64,000 nt of DNA from Agapetus fuscipes (GCA_951799405.1 OX637351.1:6852251-6916250), one strand, 5' to 3'. Positions 1-11,100 are shown, counted from the first letter of the stretch. Translations and numbers: made by a program. Notes: a model not told the origin generated them from the letters alone.

Positions 1-115
1 ATGCTGAGTAAATTTGCCGGTATTTTATTTGGGTTTTGAAATAAACTACGAATCGGTAAATCGTTTCAGACACCCTTGTCTGGGATCGAGCCGTACCCTC
101 TGGCATGGAATGCAT
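1..115 (-). repeat. SINE B fragment
   Basis: Matches the tRNA-derived end and body of the B SINE read on the minus strand: the GGCATGGAATGCA segment and the AAATCGTTTCAGACACCC junction are recognisable. It is cut by the window edge and runs straight into an L1 3' end. Confidence 0.7.
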
Positions 116-366
116 CTATAATCTAAGTTGCAAAGATATATTACATTTAAGATTTATATTACACGTAGGTATTCCCACAAGTAGACACGTTTAAGTTCGC
201 GTTTAAACATGCCGCATGTCAACCTACAAAATAAAACCCAATCTCAAATGAAAATAAGCCCTGCAACTCTTGCCGACCTTTCATGAAGCAGGGGGGACAT
301 TGGCAAAACGAACCATTTTTACAGTATGGGTGGTCAACCTCGTATCAACCTATAAGTCAAGGAAGC
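116..366 (-). repeat. LINE L1 3'-terminal fragment
   Basis: Begins with ATCTAAGTTGCAAAGATAT and ends with ACCTATAAGTCAAGGAA, which are the two boundaries shared by more than a dozen copies here. Other copies show this block to be the 3' UTR of a LINE. This one is 5'-truncated and lies on the minus strand. Confidence 0.75.
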
Positions 367-675
367 ATGCGGAAGCTATCGGCAGTGCCACAGTAGGAAT
401 CTGCCTAATTAAAAAAAAACTTAATTCTGATAAAAATGTTTGCGTTCACTGCAACAAATGCTTCTCACGGTTTATAATATAATTTCCATAATACCCTAGA
501 GGGGAAATATCTACATTAGAGAAAACAAAATCAATCTGATGTCTCTTTCGCACGTATTGTAGTTTTCATACATTCCAATACAAAGAAACGAAATGGCAAT
601 ATGCTCATCAATACCCCCTTGAATTTTGACCATTTCACAGCTCTCACGCAAACTTTCGTATCTACAAAAAAATAT
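367..675. other. No gene seen
   Basis: AT-rich stretch. I see no coding pattern, RNA gene or clear repeat boundary. Confidence 0.5.
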
Positions 676-1195
676 TGTTGTAACTAAGCTACACATATAG
701 TGTAACTTCTTGCCGCGTTTTCCCCGAATGATTCCCCGGCTGACCACCAATACTGTAAAAGATGGTTCACTTTGCCAGTGTCACCACTGTTTCAGGGAAG
801 GTCGTCAAGAGTTGCAGGGCTTATGATCATTTGATATTGGGTTTTTATATTTTAGGTTCACATGCGGCATGTGTTAGCGCGAACGTATAAGTGTCTACTT
901 GTGGGAATGCGTGATAAATGATATATATCTTTGCAGCTTAGCTTTAGATTTAGATTCGCATCTGGCGAATCGAACCTATTTATTTTTACAGGTAAACGGG
1001 CCGACTTTTCGCCAACCACTAAAGTTGAAGTGAGTTTTCCCGGTACATATTTTTTGTAGAGGCTGAGTAAGCCTTGCGGTTTTTTTTTTTAATTTCGTTT
1101 GAAATAAACGCCAAAATGCGAAATATTGTTTCTGATATTCTCGGTGGGATTAAAACCCAAGCCTTCTGGAATGGAATGCAAGCATTTTACAAGCA
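676..1195 (-). repeat. SINE B, interrupted by an L1 fragment
   Basis: The B 3' end (AACTAAGCTACACATATAG) starts at about 676. The element breaks near CCCCGAA and resumes at about 957 with the ACAGGTAAACGGGCC part, running to the tRNA-like head near 1190. The break holds an L1 3' end, so the L1 insertion is younger than this B copy. Confidence 0.7.
733..956 (+). repeat. LINE L1 3'-terminal fragment nested in SINE B
   Basis: The GGCTGACCACCAATACTGTA start and the CTTAGCTTTAGATTTAGA end mark a 5'-truncated L1 3' UTR inserted into the B copy around it. Confidence 0.65.
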
Positions 1196-1671
1196 TCTTA
1201 TTAATCTCCAATAAACATAATGTCTCGTCTTGTAAACTCTTCATCTCCTTTAGTTTTCTGTGGTGTAGAAGTCTGTCTGAATTCCGAAGAGCTTTGTTTT
1301 GTTGAGGAAAGTGCATGGGTACTTCAATTTGACTATGCTTTGTTATGTAATACTAACTCTTGAATTTTCTATTTTAATCATTGTGAATAACTTTGGCATA
1401 TAATATTATGTATATGGACAATCTTGACGGTAATAAAAAAAGTTATACCAACTGACTTATGGACCGGACTTCTGGATTATTTTGTTACAAAAACTTTGAT
1501 TTTGAAGATACGATAGTTTACTTGGGAGAGGTCGAGTTTTATAACAGTTTTAAGTGTCCCAAACGTTGGTGATCACTGCATTAAATTGTCCTGGGAAGAA
1601 ATTTCATATATTCGTTTATTTCGCTTTTAATGGTAGAAGACACTGTAAGAAAATACAAGTATTATTTATTT
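1196..1671. other. No gene seen
   Basis: AT-rich sequence. No convincing reading frame, RNA gene or repeat boundary was recognised. Confidence 0.5.
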
Positions 1672-1805
1672 GTATATTTACTTTTCACATGTAAGAGGGT
1701 CAGCCTTACGCCAACCGCCTCACTTAAACTGAGGGTTTCCCCGCTCTCGAAGTATTATCATTCATTGTGAAGGCTGAGTAAGCATAACCGATATTTTGTT
1801 TTGTG
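1672..1805 (-). repeat. SINE B internal fragment
   Basis: Contains the degraded B body CAGCCTTACGCCAACC and GTGAAGGCTGAGTAAGC without either end. Confidence 0.6.
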
Positions 1806-1830
1806 TTCATTTCTGACAGATCGGTGCCTT

Positions 1831-2262
1831 ACGTCAACGACGATACCATGTTGAAAGCATCGGTTCTCATCAGATCACCGAAGTTAAGCAACATTGGGCG
1901 CGGATGCTACTTGGATGGGTGACCGTTAGGTACCCCGCGTGTTGCTGGCATTTCTTGGACCGGTCCGTAGTCCAGTGGCAACACTTCGGACTCGTAAATG
2001 GAAGGTTGTGGATTCGAATCCTGGCGGAGCACAAAAAATACCATTTATATTTCCAAATGTGCTCTTCGCTGGGTTGAAAAATTTATAAACCTTTACCAAA
2101 GACCGGTCACTGAAAGGTCCATCCAACCTACCTTACAACAACTGGGTCTTGCTTGAGAATTGGCGCTTTCTACAGCGACGACCAAGCTCGCAGAGGGCTC
2201 TTGAGGTGTGATACACACAAAACAGCGCTCATCAAATAAATCATCCTAATATTATTATTAGT
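1831..2262 (+). repeat. 5S rRNA/tRNA composite SINE (5S-A)
   Basis: Positions 1832-1951 read as a 5S rRNA-like sequence from GTCAACGACGATACCATG to CCGCGTGTTGCTGGC, including the internal promoter region ACCGAAGTTAAGCAAC and GATGGGTGACCG. A tRNA-like head follows at once at 1957-2032, with an A box at TAGTCCAGTGGCAACA and a B box at GATTCGAATCC. The A body and an (ATT)n tail complete it. It is a mobile chimera, not a working 5S gene, because the same junction recurs at 53.2 and 60.6 kb. Confidence 0.85.
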
Positions 2263-2265
2263 GGC

Positions 2266-2407
2266 TTAGTCCCGTGGTAGCACTTCGGACTCGTAAATGG
2301 AAAGTTGTAGGTTCAAACCCTAATATATTATTTATATATAGGTACCATTTATATTTTCAAATATGCTCTTCGCTGGGTTGAAATATCCATAAACCTTTAC
2401 CAAAGAC
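2266..2407 (+). repeat. SINE A, 5' part only
   Basis: Degenerate tRNA-like head (TAGTCCCGTGGTAGCAC, GGTTCAAACCC) and the start of the A body up to CCTTTACCAAAGAC. It directly follows the tail of the 5S-A copy. Confidence 0.65.
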
Positions 2408-3000
2408 TGTGTGGATTTATTTTGTATGTGACCGAAATGTCGTTGACTGAAATTTCGTGTAGATGAACTGTCTTGTGACCGAATCGTCCGTGACCGATGT
2501 GTCTATCGACGAGTTATTTGTTGTCTGTGATCGAAATGTCGTTGACTGAAAAGTCGTGTGAAAGAATTGTCGTATGACCGAATTGTGCAGGAGTTCGCTG
2601 CCCTAGTTCTTGTTTGCCGTATATTACCATTAAGCTAATTTCACATGAGCAATGTTTGCATGTGTACTGGACCAATGTGTCGTATGAAAACAGGAAATTA
2701 ATTTAAAAAAGATTTAAAACAACACTCACCTTATCGAGTTTTACGTTTTTTCTTAACTCAGATTGTGTAGAATTTGATTCTTAAGACAACTGCATTCAAA
2801 AGTCATATTTGACAAAATTGGTCTATACGGCAAGCAAGAACTGGGGGAGCGAGTTTTCTGTGCACGTGTTGTCTATGGAAAAAAACTCGTGTGGACAAAT
2901 TTACGTGGAACCGACTTGTCCATGGCTAAGCTGGCTGTGGATAGATTTTCTGTGACCGATCTGTCGTGGAACCGTTCTGTGCTACCCATTGTTTTTTAGA
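2408..3000 (+). repeat. Degenerate short-period repeat (GTGACCGAAATGTCGT-like), split by a MITE
   Basis: Variants of TGTGACCGAAATGTCGTTG recur irregularly from 2420 to 2590 and again from 2856 to 2990. A 261-bp element separates the two halves. The repeat shows no stable unit length. Confidence 0.6.
2593..2853 (+). mobile_element. Non-autonomous inverted-repeat element
   Basis: The ends GTTCGCTGCCCTAGTTCTTG and CAAGAACTGGGGGAGCGAG are inverted matches. The interior (ATCGAGTTTTACG, CAGATTGTGTAGAATTTGA) recurs at 15.95-16.18 kb in reverse and at 61.40-61.66 kb. No protein is encoded. Confidence 0.7.
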
Positions 3001-3218
3001 CTCCCCTTTTCTCGTCTCTTTTTTTGGGCTAAAAAAGAGTAATAACTACATGGCACTAGACATGACTAGTAATAACTCATATTTCTAAGCTGTTTTTGCC
3101 CTTGGGCTACTTCACATTAAGACCATTAGCGTATCTATGTTTCTTTCCCATATCAAATATGAAAACTATTGAGTTATAATATTCTTGGATAAGAAACTAG
3201 TTTAAAGCATTGATATGT

Positions 3219-3855
3219 CTAATCTAATCTAATCTAAGTTGAAAATATATGTTAGGTTCATTGGAGATTCACATTTTATGCATTCTCACAAACAGACACG
3301 TACAAGTTCACGCTTGCACATGCTTACACAAATGGACATGCGCCCTGCAATTCTTGCCGTCCTTCACTGAAACAGGGGTCAATAATCTTTTTGTGTCGCA
3401 GCTCCGATGGCTTGGAATGCACTCCCAGTGTCAGGGAACAACACAGTGAGGAACGGTTTAAAAAGCAATTGAAAACATTTTTGTTTGGACAATCCTACAA
3501 AGCGCCTTTGAAGTGACGTTTGTTACGAAATGGCGCTATAAAAGTGTGGAACATTCATTGTGATATTGGCAAAGTGAACCATTTTTACAGGATTGGTGGT
3601 AAGCCGCATACCAACCAATAAGTCAAGGAACATACAAAACAAATTACATTTAAAAAGTCAATAAATAATAATATGTATGGACATCAAAACTAGAACAGAA
3701 AACAAGTTCTAATTTTAAAAACCCTAGCCGCCAACATTACAGATCAACCGCCATTTCTTTCTGTAATTACATACTTCTTTCATTTCATCCAGTGTCATAA
3801 CCGTCTTCACACAAGCTCTCCTTTTATTATGACTCTGGATATCCCATTCATTCAT
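3219..3855 (-). pseudogene. LINE L1 3' end with RT C-terminal remnant, interrupted
   Basis: Running right to left, 3855-3655 reads as the degraded C-terminus of the LINE protein (residues like DEMKEVC followed by KKWRLICN) and is followed by the L1 3' UTR to 3219. A different LINE fragment at about 3376-3562 splits the UTR. Together they show that the common L1 3' block is physically the 3' end of a LINE. Confidence 0.7.
3376..3562 (+). pseudogene. L2/CR1-like LINE 3' end
   Basis: A frameshifted peptide reads WNALPVS then EERFKKQLKTFLFGQ, the usual C-terminal signature of CR1/L2-type LINE reverse transcriptases. Inserted in an L1 3' UTR. Confidence 0.6.
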
Positions 3856-4076
3856 GTGATGTGATTTAAATAAATTGTACAGGAAACTGCACTCTACTTT
3901 CTTGCTTTAGTCAAAGCATGAAAATGTTTGAAGAGCTATTTCTGTTTCTACCTTTAATCTTAATGAAACACACACAACAATGCAAATTATTTAGATTTCG
4001 TATAATACTATAGAACTTTTATTTATTGTAAACTCTTCCGCGTTTGAGATTTTTTTTTTTCATACGGCAACTCTTA

Positions 4077-4204
4077 GGCCCGGTATTTTCAACGTTAGCA
4101 TATGTGACTTTAAGCTGATAAAAAAAACTACCCACACAATTGACATAAGTGCGTCCTTTTCATTCTGTATAAAGTCGCTATGCCAATGTTGAAAATACTG
4201 AGCC
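4077..4204 (+). mobile_element. PIF/Harbinger-like MITE with TTA duplications
   Basis: The ends GGCCCGGTATTTTCAACGTT and CAATGTTGAAAATACTGAGCC are inverted and are flanked by TTA on both sides (4074-4076, 4205-4207). A sister copy lies at 47988-48116. Confidence 0.75.
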
Positions 4205-4209
4205 TTAGA

Positions 4210-4915
4210 TGCAGATTAGCAAAAGTGTTGCCATACCTTATTTTGATAACAATGTATACAATAATTACCACCCTGAAAATTTTAAGAAAATTGTTGGAGC
4301 CGTTTTTGAGAAAATTGCATTTGAAATTTTCTTCTCTTCGGAAGCCATCTTGAATTTTATAAAAAGTTCTACATCTTTGGGTATGAATTAATGTAATAAA
4401 CATGTTATTTCTATTTATCCTAAAATAAAATTGAAATATTTTTCATTTTAATGGCTTTTTGTAATATTTTTGACTTAAAATTTGAGGTCAACGGTGCTTT
4501 AGGTTATTTTTTAAAGAAAGATTTTTTGTAGAAATTTATGTTCTCTTTAATATTGTAGAACTCATTATATTTTTGTTGACCTTTTTAATTTCAAGAAAAT
4601 TACATTCGTTTGTTTTTTTCATATGGCAACACATACACACAGGCAGGCATCTTGAATTTTCAAGTTGGTGTAATGCCGTACTCTTCATCCTTAAAACATG
4701 TCCACAAAAGTCGATGTAGCCAAAATTTGGTATCTCTAGGTCTTATACTTTGGAAAGTGACACACATAGCTACACACCTACAGACGGACGTTTTTGCAAG
4801 ATAGTGTTTTTTGGCATGTCCTGCACCAGGACAACTCATTTCCGTGAAAACCTCGAAAAAGTTTTTCACACCAAATCAATACTTTCTTTTTAACATTCGG
4901 CTAGCAAGAAAGTAA
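4210..4915 (-). mobile_element. Dispersed element D, copy 1
   Basis: About 700 bp shares order and sequence with 41945-42540 in the opposite orientation, including CCTGCACCAGGACAACTCATT (read in part), ACCTAGAGATACC-type blocks and AAGATGGC-like segments. It encodes no recognisable protein. Confidence 0.6.
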
Positions 4916-4969
4916 AAACTCGACACAATAAAAAACTACCTCAGCTATGTGAAGTCACACATGTACACA

Positions 4970-5129
4970 TTATATGTGCTAAGTAGCAAAGAAATGTTAA
5001 CATTAAGGCTCATTGTGAATGCACGCCCACAAGCAGACACGTGTAAGTTCGCGTTTACGAAAAAAAATTAACCAAGTTTTTACACCATGGGGGTTAGCTT
5101 CATACCAACGCATTAGTCAAGGAAAATGT
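4970..5129 (-). repeat. LINE L1 3' fragment, internally deleted
   Basis: Contains CCCACAAGCAGACACGTGTA and ends in CATTAGTCAAGGAA, but lacks the central part of the L1 UTR. Confidence 0.6.
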
Positions 5130-5189
5130 CAATAATGTATTTTTGCAACCTAGATTACAGAAAGATGGTCATAATGATCGCCGCTCTTC

Positions 5190-5372
5190 TATGGAAGTGG
5201 CATCAAAAGAAGAGCGTATGACGATTCGGGAATGTTAGTCTGTCTGCAAAGTCCCTTCAGAAAGGAACTGAAGATACTGCTTTTCTCCAGAAGCCATGGC
5301 GCCCTTAAGATGGTCCTGGACCATTAAATGGCGCCACAGGAAAGAAATCATCCATCATCATCATCATCATCA
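5190..5372 (+). pseudogene. L2-like LINE 3' end with (ATC)n tail
   Basis: A short peptide like FRKELKILLFS precedes a (CAT)n tail at 5350-5372, as expected for L2/CR1-type 3' ends. Confidence 0.5.
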
Positions 5373-5910
5373 TCTGCAGCTTTATTTTACACGATCAAAT
5401 AAATTTCGCGCAGTTTAAAAAAAAATTATTGTTAGTTTATTTTTAAAAATGAAATAAATAGTTTTAAACCTTACTTTTTCCGTAATTTCAAAAGGGAAGC
5501 CGTTGGGAATCTGTTATTCCGACCCTTCGCCACTCGTAAACAACTATATATTGTTTTTCCCAAAATACATCATTGAGTGCTGTTTTTTATTGTTGTAAAT
5601 TAATCTATGGCAAAGTGTTTGAATGTTGAGTACACAGGCATTCAATATAGTTTAGTGATCTGATATAAACCAAAGAAACAAGAAAAAGACTACAAAAGTT
5701 ATATATTTTTCAAAGGTTTATCAATGGTTGAAGCTGAATAACTACAGATGGAATAAGTGACAAAGTATGAAACAGCTACTCATATATTTGTAACAATACA
5801 TAAGCAAAAGACAGTAAATTATGTACTATCTGCAAGTACTGAGAGAACAATATCAAGCCACTACTGATGGAAGCAATTGCAATAACTCAAATCCACAAAT
5901 TATAATAGTA
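5373..5910. other. No gene seen
   Basis: AT-rich sequence. I see no gene, RNA gene or repeat boundary. Confidence 0.5.
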
Positions 5911-6199
5911 CGATCGATAGCTCAGTTGGTAGAATGCTTGCGTTTCATTTCAGACTGCAAGAGTTTGATCCCCATCCAAAGTGACAGTGACAATTATCCG
6001 TTTTTGTGTTTATTTCGAAGCTAAAATGAAATTACAGACAAGATTAACTCAGCCTTTCCAAGAAATGAGATCAAAACCCCTCGGGAGCTGGGAAAATAAA
6101 CTTCAAGTGTATAAGAAAAGTAAACAGGTTCCACGTATGACTCTTTCGAGGACAATGCGGTAAGAAATTGCACTGTATATATAGATTAGTTGCGTATTG
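5911..6199 (+). repeat. SINE B, degenerate full-length copy
   Basis: The head GATCGATAGCTCAGTTGG and the end TAGTTGCGT are present. The tRNA-like B box is damaged (GAGTTTGATCCCC). Confidence 0.65.
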
Positions 6200-6235
6200 T
6201 TGATAATTTAAGCCAACCTTTGTATTGCTGCGGTT

Positions 6236-6290
6236 AGCTAATCTAATCTAAGTTGCAAAGATATGTAATATTGGGGATTCACATTACACG
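6236..6290 (-). repeat. LINE L1 3' terminal stub
   Basis: Only the last ~55 bp of the L1 UTR (CTAATCTAAGTTGCAAAG) remain before SINE A starts. Confidence 0.6.
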
Positions 6291-6571
6291 ACCGGTCCGT
6301 AGTCCAGTGGTAACACTTTGGACTCGTAAATGGAAGGTTGTATGTTCGAATCCCCACGGAGCACAAAAATATACCAATATATTTTCAAAAATTCATACAC
6401 CTTTACCAAAGACTGGTCACCAAAAGGTCCATCCAGCCTTACAGCAACTGAATCTTGCTTGAAAATTGTTCCTTTCTACAGCGACGACCAAGCTCGCAGA
6501 GGGCTATTGAGGTGTGATACACACAAAATCAGCCCTCACCAAATGAATCATCCTAATATTATTATTATTAT
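6291..6571 (+). repeat. SINE A with (ATT)n tail
   Basis: tRNA-like head ACCGGTCCGTAGTCCAGTGG with B box GTTCGAATCCC, the A body, and the end CATCCTAATATTATTATT. It sits inside or beside an L1 remnant. Confidence 0.8.
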
Positions 6572-6730
6572 CGTTGATAATTGTTGCCAACCTTTGTATT
6601 GTTGCGGTTAGCTGTGAAATGTTATCGGTTCATTGACATCACAGGTGTAGCTGTGTGAGTGTTTTGAAAAGCAAAATAAGTGAATGATTGTGATGTCATC
6701 TATTCATTGTGAGTTCATCGTTAATCATTG

Positions 6731-6972
6731 GCGAGTTGGACCTATTCATTTTTACAGGTAAGGAGGCCGGCCTTACGCCAACCATTTCAGTTGAAGTGGC
6801 GGTTTCCCAGCTCCCAAGAGGGCTTGTACTTATTTCTTGTGAAGGCTATTTTATTATGGGGTTTGAAATAAACACCGAAACGCGAAATCATTTCTGACAT
6901 CCTCGGCGGGATTCGAACCCGAGCTCATGCCATGGAATGCAAGCACTCTACCAACTGAGCTATCGACAGGAC
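6731..6972 (-). repeat. SINE B, 3'-truncated
   Basis: The intact tRNA-like head reads minus-strand GATAGCTCAGTTGGTAGAG and GGGTTCGAATCCCGCCG. The last ~70 bp of the usual 3' end are missing. Confidence 0.8.
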
Positions 6973-7745
6973 AATCTTTATAATTTGAGAAAGAGCAGTT
7001 ATGAATACATTTTGACATCACGGCTTCTACCGTTTTTTGACAGTTGGATGGTATAACAGCTATTTGAAGTTTGCTTTTGATAATTCGGTATATTTAAAGC
7101 AAGTAAGGCCCCCAAAGAGGACTCTAAACAAATATTTCGTTACCTTAACACACTTAAAGCTGTATAAATGTAGTAAATTGTATTTTTTTTATCCAGTATT
7201 AACTTTCCTTGACCAAATTTTTTCAGTTTAATACAATTTGGCATTTGGCTGTCACGGCTGCATGCAAAAATGGCACGCATGCATGAATGTATGTAGAGAA
7301 CATAGAGAAATAAAGGATACATTAAAATGGAAGCTCAAATCACATTTTTTTAAGTTGTTCTGTATTGATGGCGTTTGACAGACAGATTTTTGAAAAATCC
7401 AAAATATAATGACCGAAGTGTATGCTTAGACGTTGTAAAAGCTTGTTTTTCATATTTTTCTTCATGTTCATGTGGTTTTACACGCTAAAAAATAAATTAA
7501 AACAACTTTATGATATGCAAGATTTTACATATAACCTAAAAATTTAAAAACTCTCTTGGAAAGAGTTGGAAGGTTATGTTGGCGACAAAATAGCAAAAAC
7601 TCTTATTTATTGTTTAAATTTATTGTTTAATTAAACATGTACAGTTCAAAATATCAATTTGTTATTTTTTTGCAATATTTTGTTTTTTTGACACAGGTTA
7701 GAAAATTTGACGTAAGGTATACAGAAGTTTTCTTTTTCTTTGCAG
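6973..7745. other. No gene seen
   Basis: AT-rich, low-complexity sequence. Open frames here are short and lack splice context or family motifs. Confidence 0.5.
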
Positions 7746-7816
7746 CGAAGCGACCTCGAAAGGAAAGGTGCAGGCCTAATGTGCAGGCCGCAAGGAAAAG
7801 TACGAGCGCCAGTAGG
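7746..7816 (+). CDS. Possible short exon with basic peptide (speculative)
   Basis: A strong acceptor-like tract TTTCTTTTTCTTTGCAG ends at about 7745. Next comes a GC-richer stretch, unlike its AT-rich surroundings, which reads in one frame as a basic peptide (KRPRKERCRPNVQAARKSTS followed by a short tail) and ends in TAG. GTAGGT, which could also act as a donor, follows directly, so it could be the last coding exon of an unseen upstream gene or an exon of a non-coding transcript. No family is recognised. Confidence 0.25.
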
Positions 7817-7993
7817 TAGGTAGGTAGGTACCTATTGAAAAAATACGATTAAAAAATATTTACGAAAAAAAATATATGAAATTAATATTCGTGATGTGTT
7901 TCATAAGTTTTCAAAGAATAAATGCAAGATTAGGTTTTTCAAAAACGCTTCGGGAAAAATAAATGTCAAAATGATCTTGGATAGGTACCTACT

Positions 7994-8007
7994 CTCGAAG
8001 AATCTAG
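7994..8007 (+). promoter_or_regulatory. Heat-shock-element-like site
   Basis: CTCGAAGAATCTAG fits the classic heat-shock element CTnGAAnnTTCnAG with one mismatch (A for T in the middle TTC), and a further GAA follows at 8007-8009. It lies about 120 bp upstream of the predicted start site, a normal distance for an HSF-bound promoter. Confidence 0.45.
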
Positions 8008-8082
8008 AAGCAATCATATTTCTTCGCCACTCCCCCTCCAGTCCCCACTACTCATAAAGTGAAAATCGTCGCGGTCTGTGGG

Positions 8083-8117
8083 TATATAAAGCAGGCCGAC
8101 TGCGTGAGCTGGCCAGT
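8083..8117 (+). promoter_or_regulatory. Candidate core promoter: TATA box and initiator
   Basis: TATATAAA at 8083-8090 is followed by an initiator-like CCAGTC with its A at 8115, a 32-nt spacing that suits a TATA-dependent insect promoter. The 100 bp upstream are locally GC-richer than the surroundings. No protein-coding frame starts downstream, which points to a non-coding product or a distant exon. Confidence 0.5.
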
Positions 8118-11100
8118 CTCTCTTTTTTCTTCAAGCATCAAATTCCTCATTGAGTGCAGTGTTGACAGTTTAGATTCAGTGCGGGTTGACAGTATTTTTT
8201 TCTGTGAGTAGTGGTGAAAGTGATTTTTGTGAAAAAAAATTTTTTTTTTGCCGTCAATAAATTGATTAAATTCCCGATTTAATTTTAAATAAAGTGCAGT
8301 TAACGCGTAATAGTAAAAATGTTTTTGGATGTGCTTAACGCTAGTTTTTCAAAATTATTTTGATTTTGAATACTAACAAGTACTTAAGTACGAACATTAA
8401 TTTTGTGAAAATTCAAAAATAATTTTACAATGGCATATTATAATTTTTGTTACATTATTATTAAATTAATTTCAGCTTTTAATGTACATACAGCGTTGGC
8501 TATCCAAAAATACTTTGCAGAAAAAATGATAAAAATACACAAACCTAATTTTTTAATTAAATGCTTAAAAAAAGTGAATTGTGTTTTTCAAATTCAAAAT
8601 TAAGCATCTCATTAAAAAAAAGAATCGTACAGTGCAGTTTTTGTTTAATAATATATTTAATTTTTTTTTTTTAAATTAATGCGATTTTTTTAAATATTTT
8701 TCATAACGCCAGTGTTTAAAAATAAAAACCTTTTTTAATTTTTATAAAAATAAAATAAAAGTGCTTTGAAAATATACAAAATAAAAATCAAACATAATTG
8801 TTAAGTTTTAAAGTGAATTTTATAAAAAATATTTAAATCAATTTTAAATAATGTGAAGTGCCATGTTGTAGCCAAGACAGGAGAAAAGCAGCCGGGAGCT
8901 TGAGCGAAAACATGTAAACTAAATATATTTTTACGAGTGTAAAATTATATTGTGTGTTCCTGAGGCGGTTCCAGAAAACTGTGAGTGATATTTTGATTTT
9001 TATTTTTTAAAAGCCAGCATTGTTTTATTTTTAATTTAATTATGCATATTTTTAATTTAATCACTTTAATGCAGGCCTAACAAAATTTATGATTGGATGT
9101 CAACAATTATTTTTTTCCTAATATTTTGCTAATTTATGCGAAAAGAAAAGTGTATAAATATTTTACTAAGCAAGCATACATGGCTTATAAATTAAAATTT
9201 AATTATTCCTGTTCCAAAACAATGATGGCTTTTTAATATTATATTTTTATTGTTATTTTTTGTTTTTGTTTTGGTTCTTTTAAGAAAGGGTTCCAGTATT
9301 TTTATGTTGAAATGTAAACTGAACTCTTTGTTATTGGAAACAAGTGTCATTTTAAATTTTATAAATATTTTTAAATATCAATGAATAAAAATAGTTTACA
9401 ATATTTTAACATTTTATTACTCTCATTTGTAAACAGTAATGATAATCTTTTTGAAAACATAAACAAATGAGGATACAAATCCCAACAAGCACATGACAAA
9501 ATTATCAAATTGTTTAAATTTGAACAATGTTCAAACGAGTACTTGAGTAAGTTACAAATAAATTTTTGATAATTGTTATAATGCTCTCCTTGATTTTTAT
9601 GAAATATAAGGGTCATTGTGGTTTACTCTAATTTTTCATTTTTATCAAGTCCATAAGGAAATGGAGGAGCACTTGTAAATTGCATTTAAAAAAAAAATGA
9701 TTTTGTCATGCCAATAAAAAAGTATATATTTCAGAATAATTGAGTGGAAGGACTGAAATTGGATGTAAATGGTGTAACCAATATTTTTGGTTTAAGCGTT
9801 TTTACACCCAAAAAAGGTTTGGCTGAGAAGTTAAACCTTTATTAACGTAGGCACCTGATCCTTCAGGATTAGGGTAAGACTTAAATTCCCGTGAGGCTGG
9901 CCACCTTACACACAGGAGAAAGAGTAGAGAGCGCGTGTTTTCTGAGTGAAAGGACTGAGTTTGGATCCCAACGGTTCTAAAAATATTTTATTTTTCAGGG
10001 CTTTTAAAGCAAACAGCGGTTTGACTGGGAAGTTAAGCCGTCATAAACATAGGCACCTGATCCTTTGCGATCAGGGTAAGACCCAAATACCATGCGGATT
10101 CCCGTGAGGCTGGCCACCTTACAAACAGGAGAAAGAGTAGAGAGCGAATGCTTTCTGAGTAAAAGGACCGAGTTTGAATTGCAATGGCTTTATTGTTTTA
10201 TTTTCCAGGGCTTTTAAAGCAAATAGTGGTTTGACTGAGAAGTTAAGCCTTCATAACAATGAGCACCTGATCCTTCAGGATCAGGGTGAGAACAATTTTC
10301 CATGCGGATTCCCGTAAGGCTGGCAACCTTACAAACAGGAGAAAGAGTGGAGAGCGAATGCTTTCTGAGTAAAAGGACTGAGTTTGAATTGCAATGGCTT
10401 TATTGTTTTATTTTCCAGGGCTTTTAAAGCAAATAGTGGTTTGACTGAGAAGATCAGCCTTCATAACAATGGACACCTGATCCTTCAGGATCAGGGTGAG
10501 AACAATTTTCCATGCGGATTCCCGTAAGGCTGGCAACCTTACAAACAGGAGAAAGAGTAGAGAGCGAATGCTTTCTGAGTAAATGGACTGAGTTTGAATT
10601 GCAATGGCTTTATTGTTTTATTTTCCAGGGCTTTAAAAGCAAATAGTGGTTTGACTGAGAAGATAAGCCTTCATAATAATGAGCACCTGATCCTTCAGGA
10701 TCAGGGTGAGAACAATTTTCCATGCGGATTCCCGTAAGGCTGGCAACATTACAAACAGGAGAAAGAGTAGAGAGCGAATGCTTTCTGAGTAAAAGGACCG
10801 AGTTTGAATTGCAATGGCTTTATTGTTTTATTTTCCAGGGCTTTTAAAGCAAATATTGGTTCGACTGAGAAGATAAGCCTTCATAACAATGGACACCTGA
10901 TCCTTCAGGATTAGGGTGAGAACAATTTTCCATGCGGATTCCCGTAAGGCTGGCAACCTTACAAACAGGAGAAAGAGTAGAAAGCGAATGCTTTCTGTGT
11001 AAAATAACTAAGTTTGAATGCCTATTGTTTTATTTTCCAGGGTTTTTATTATCTTTCAGGGTTTTCACCTGATCCTTCGCGATCAGATAAGGATTCTAAT

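Noticed and set aside
1832..1951. 5S rRNA gene
   Set aside because: It has substitutions against insect 5S rRNA and is fused to a tRNA-type SINE at the same junction in three copies, so it is a SINE module.
9880..10940. Array units as snRNA or tRNA repeats
   Set aside because: No Sm-site arrangement, no tRNA boxes and no match to spliceosomal RNA motifs; the splice-signal pairs explain the conserved parts better.
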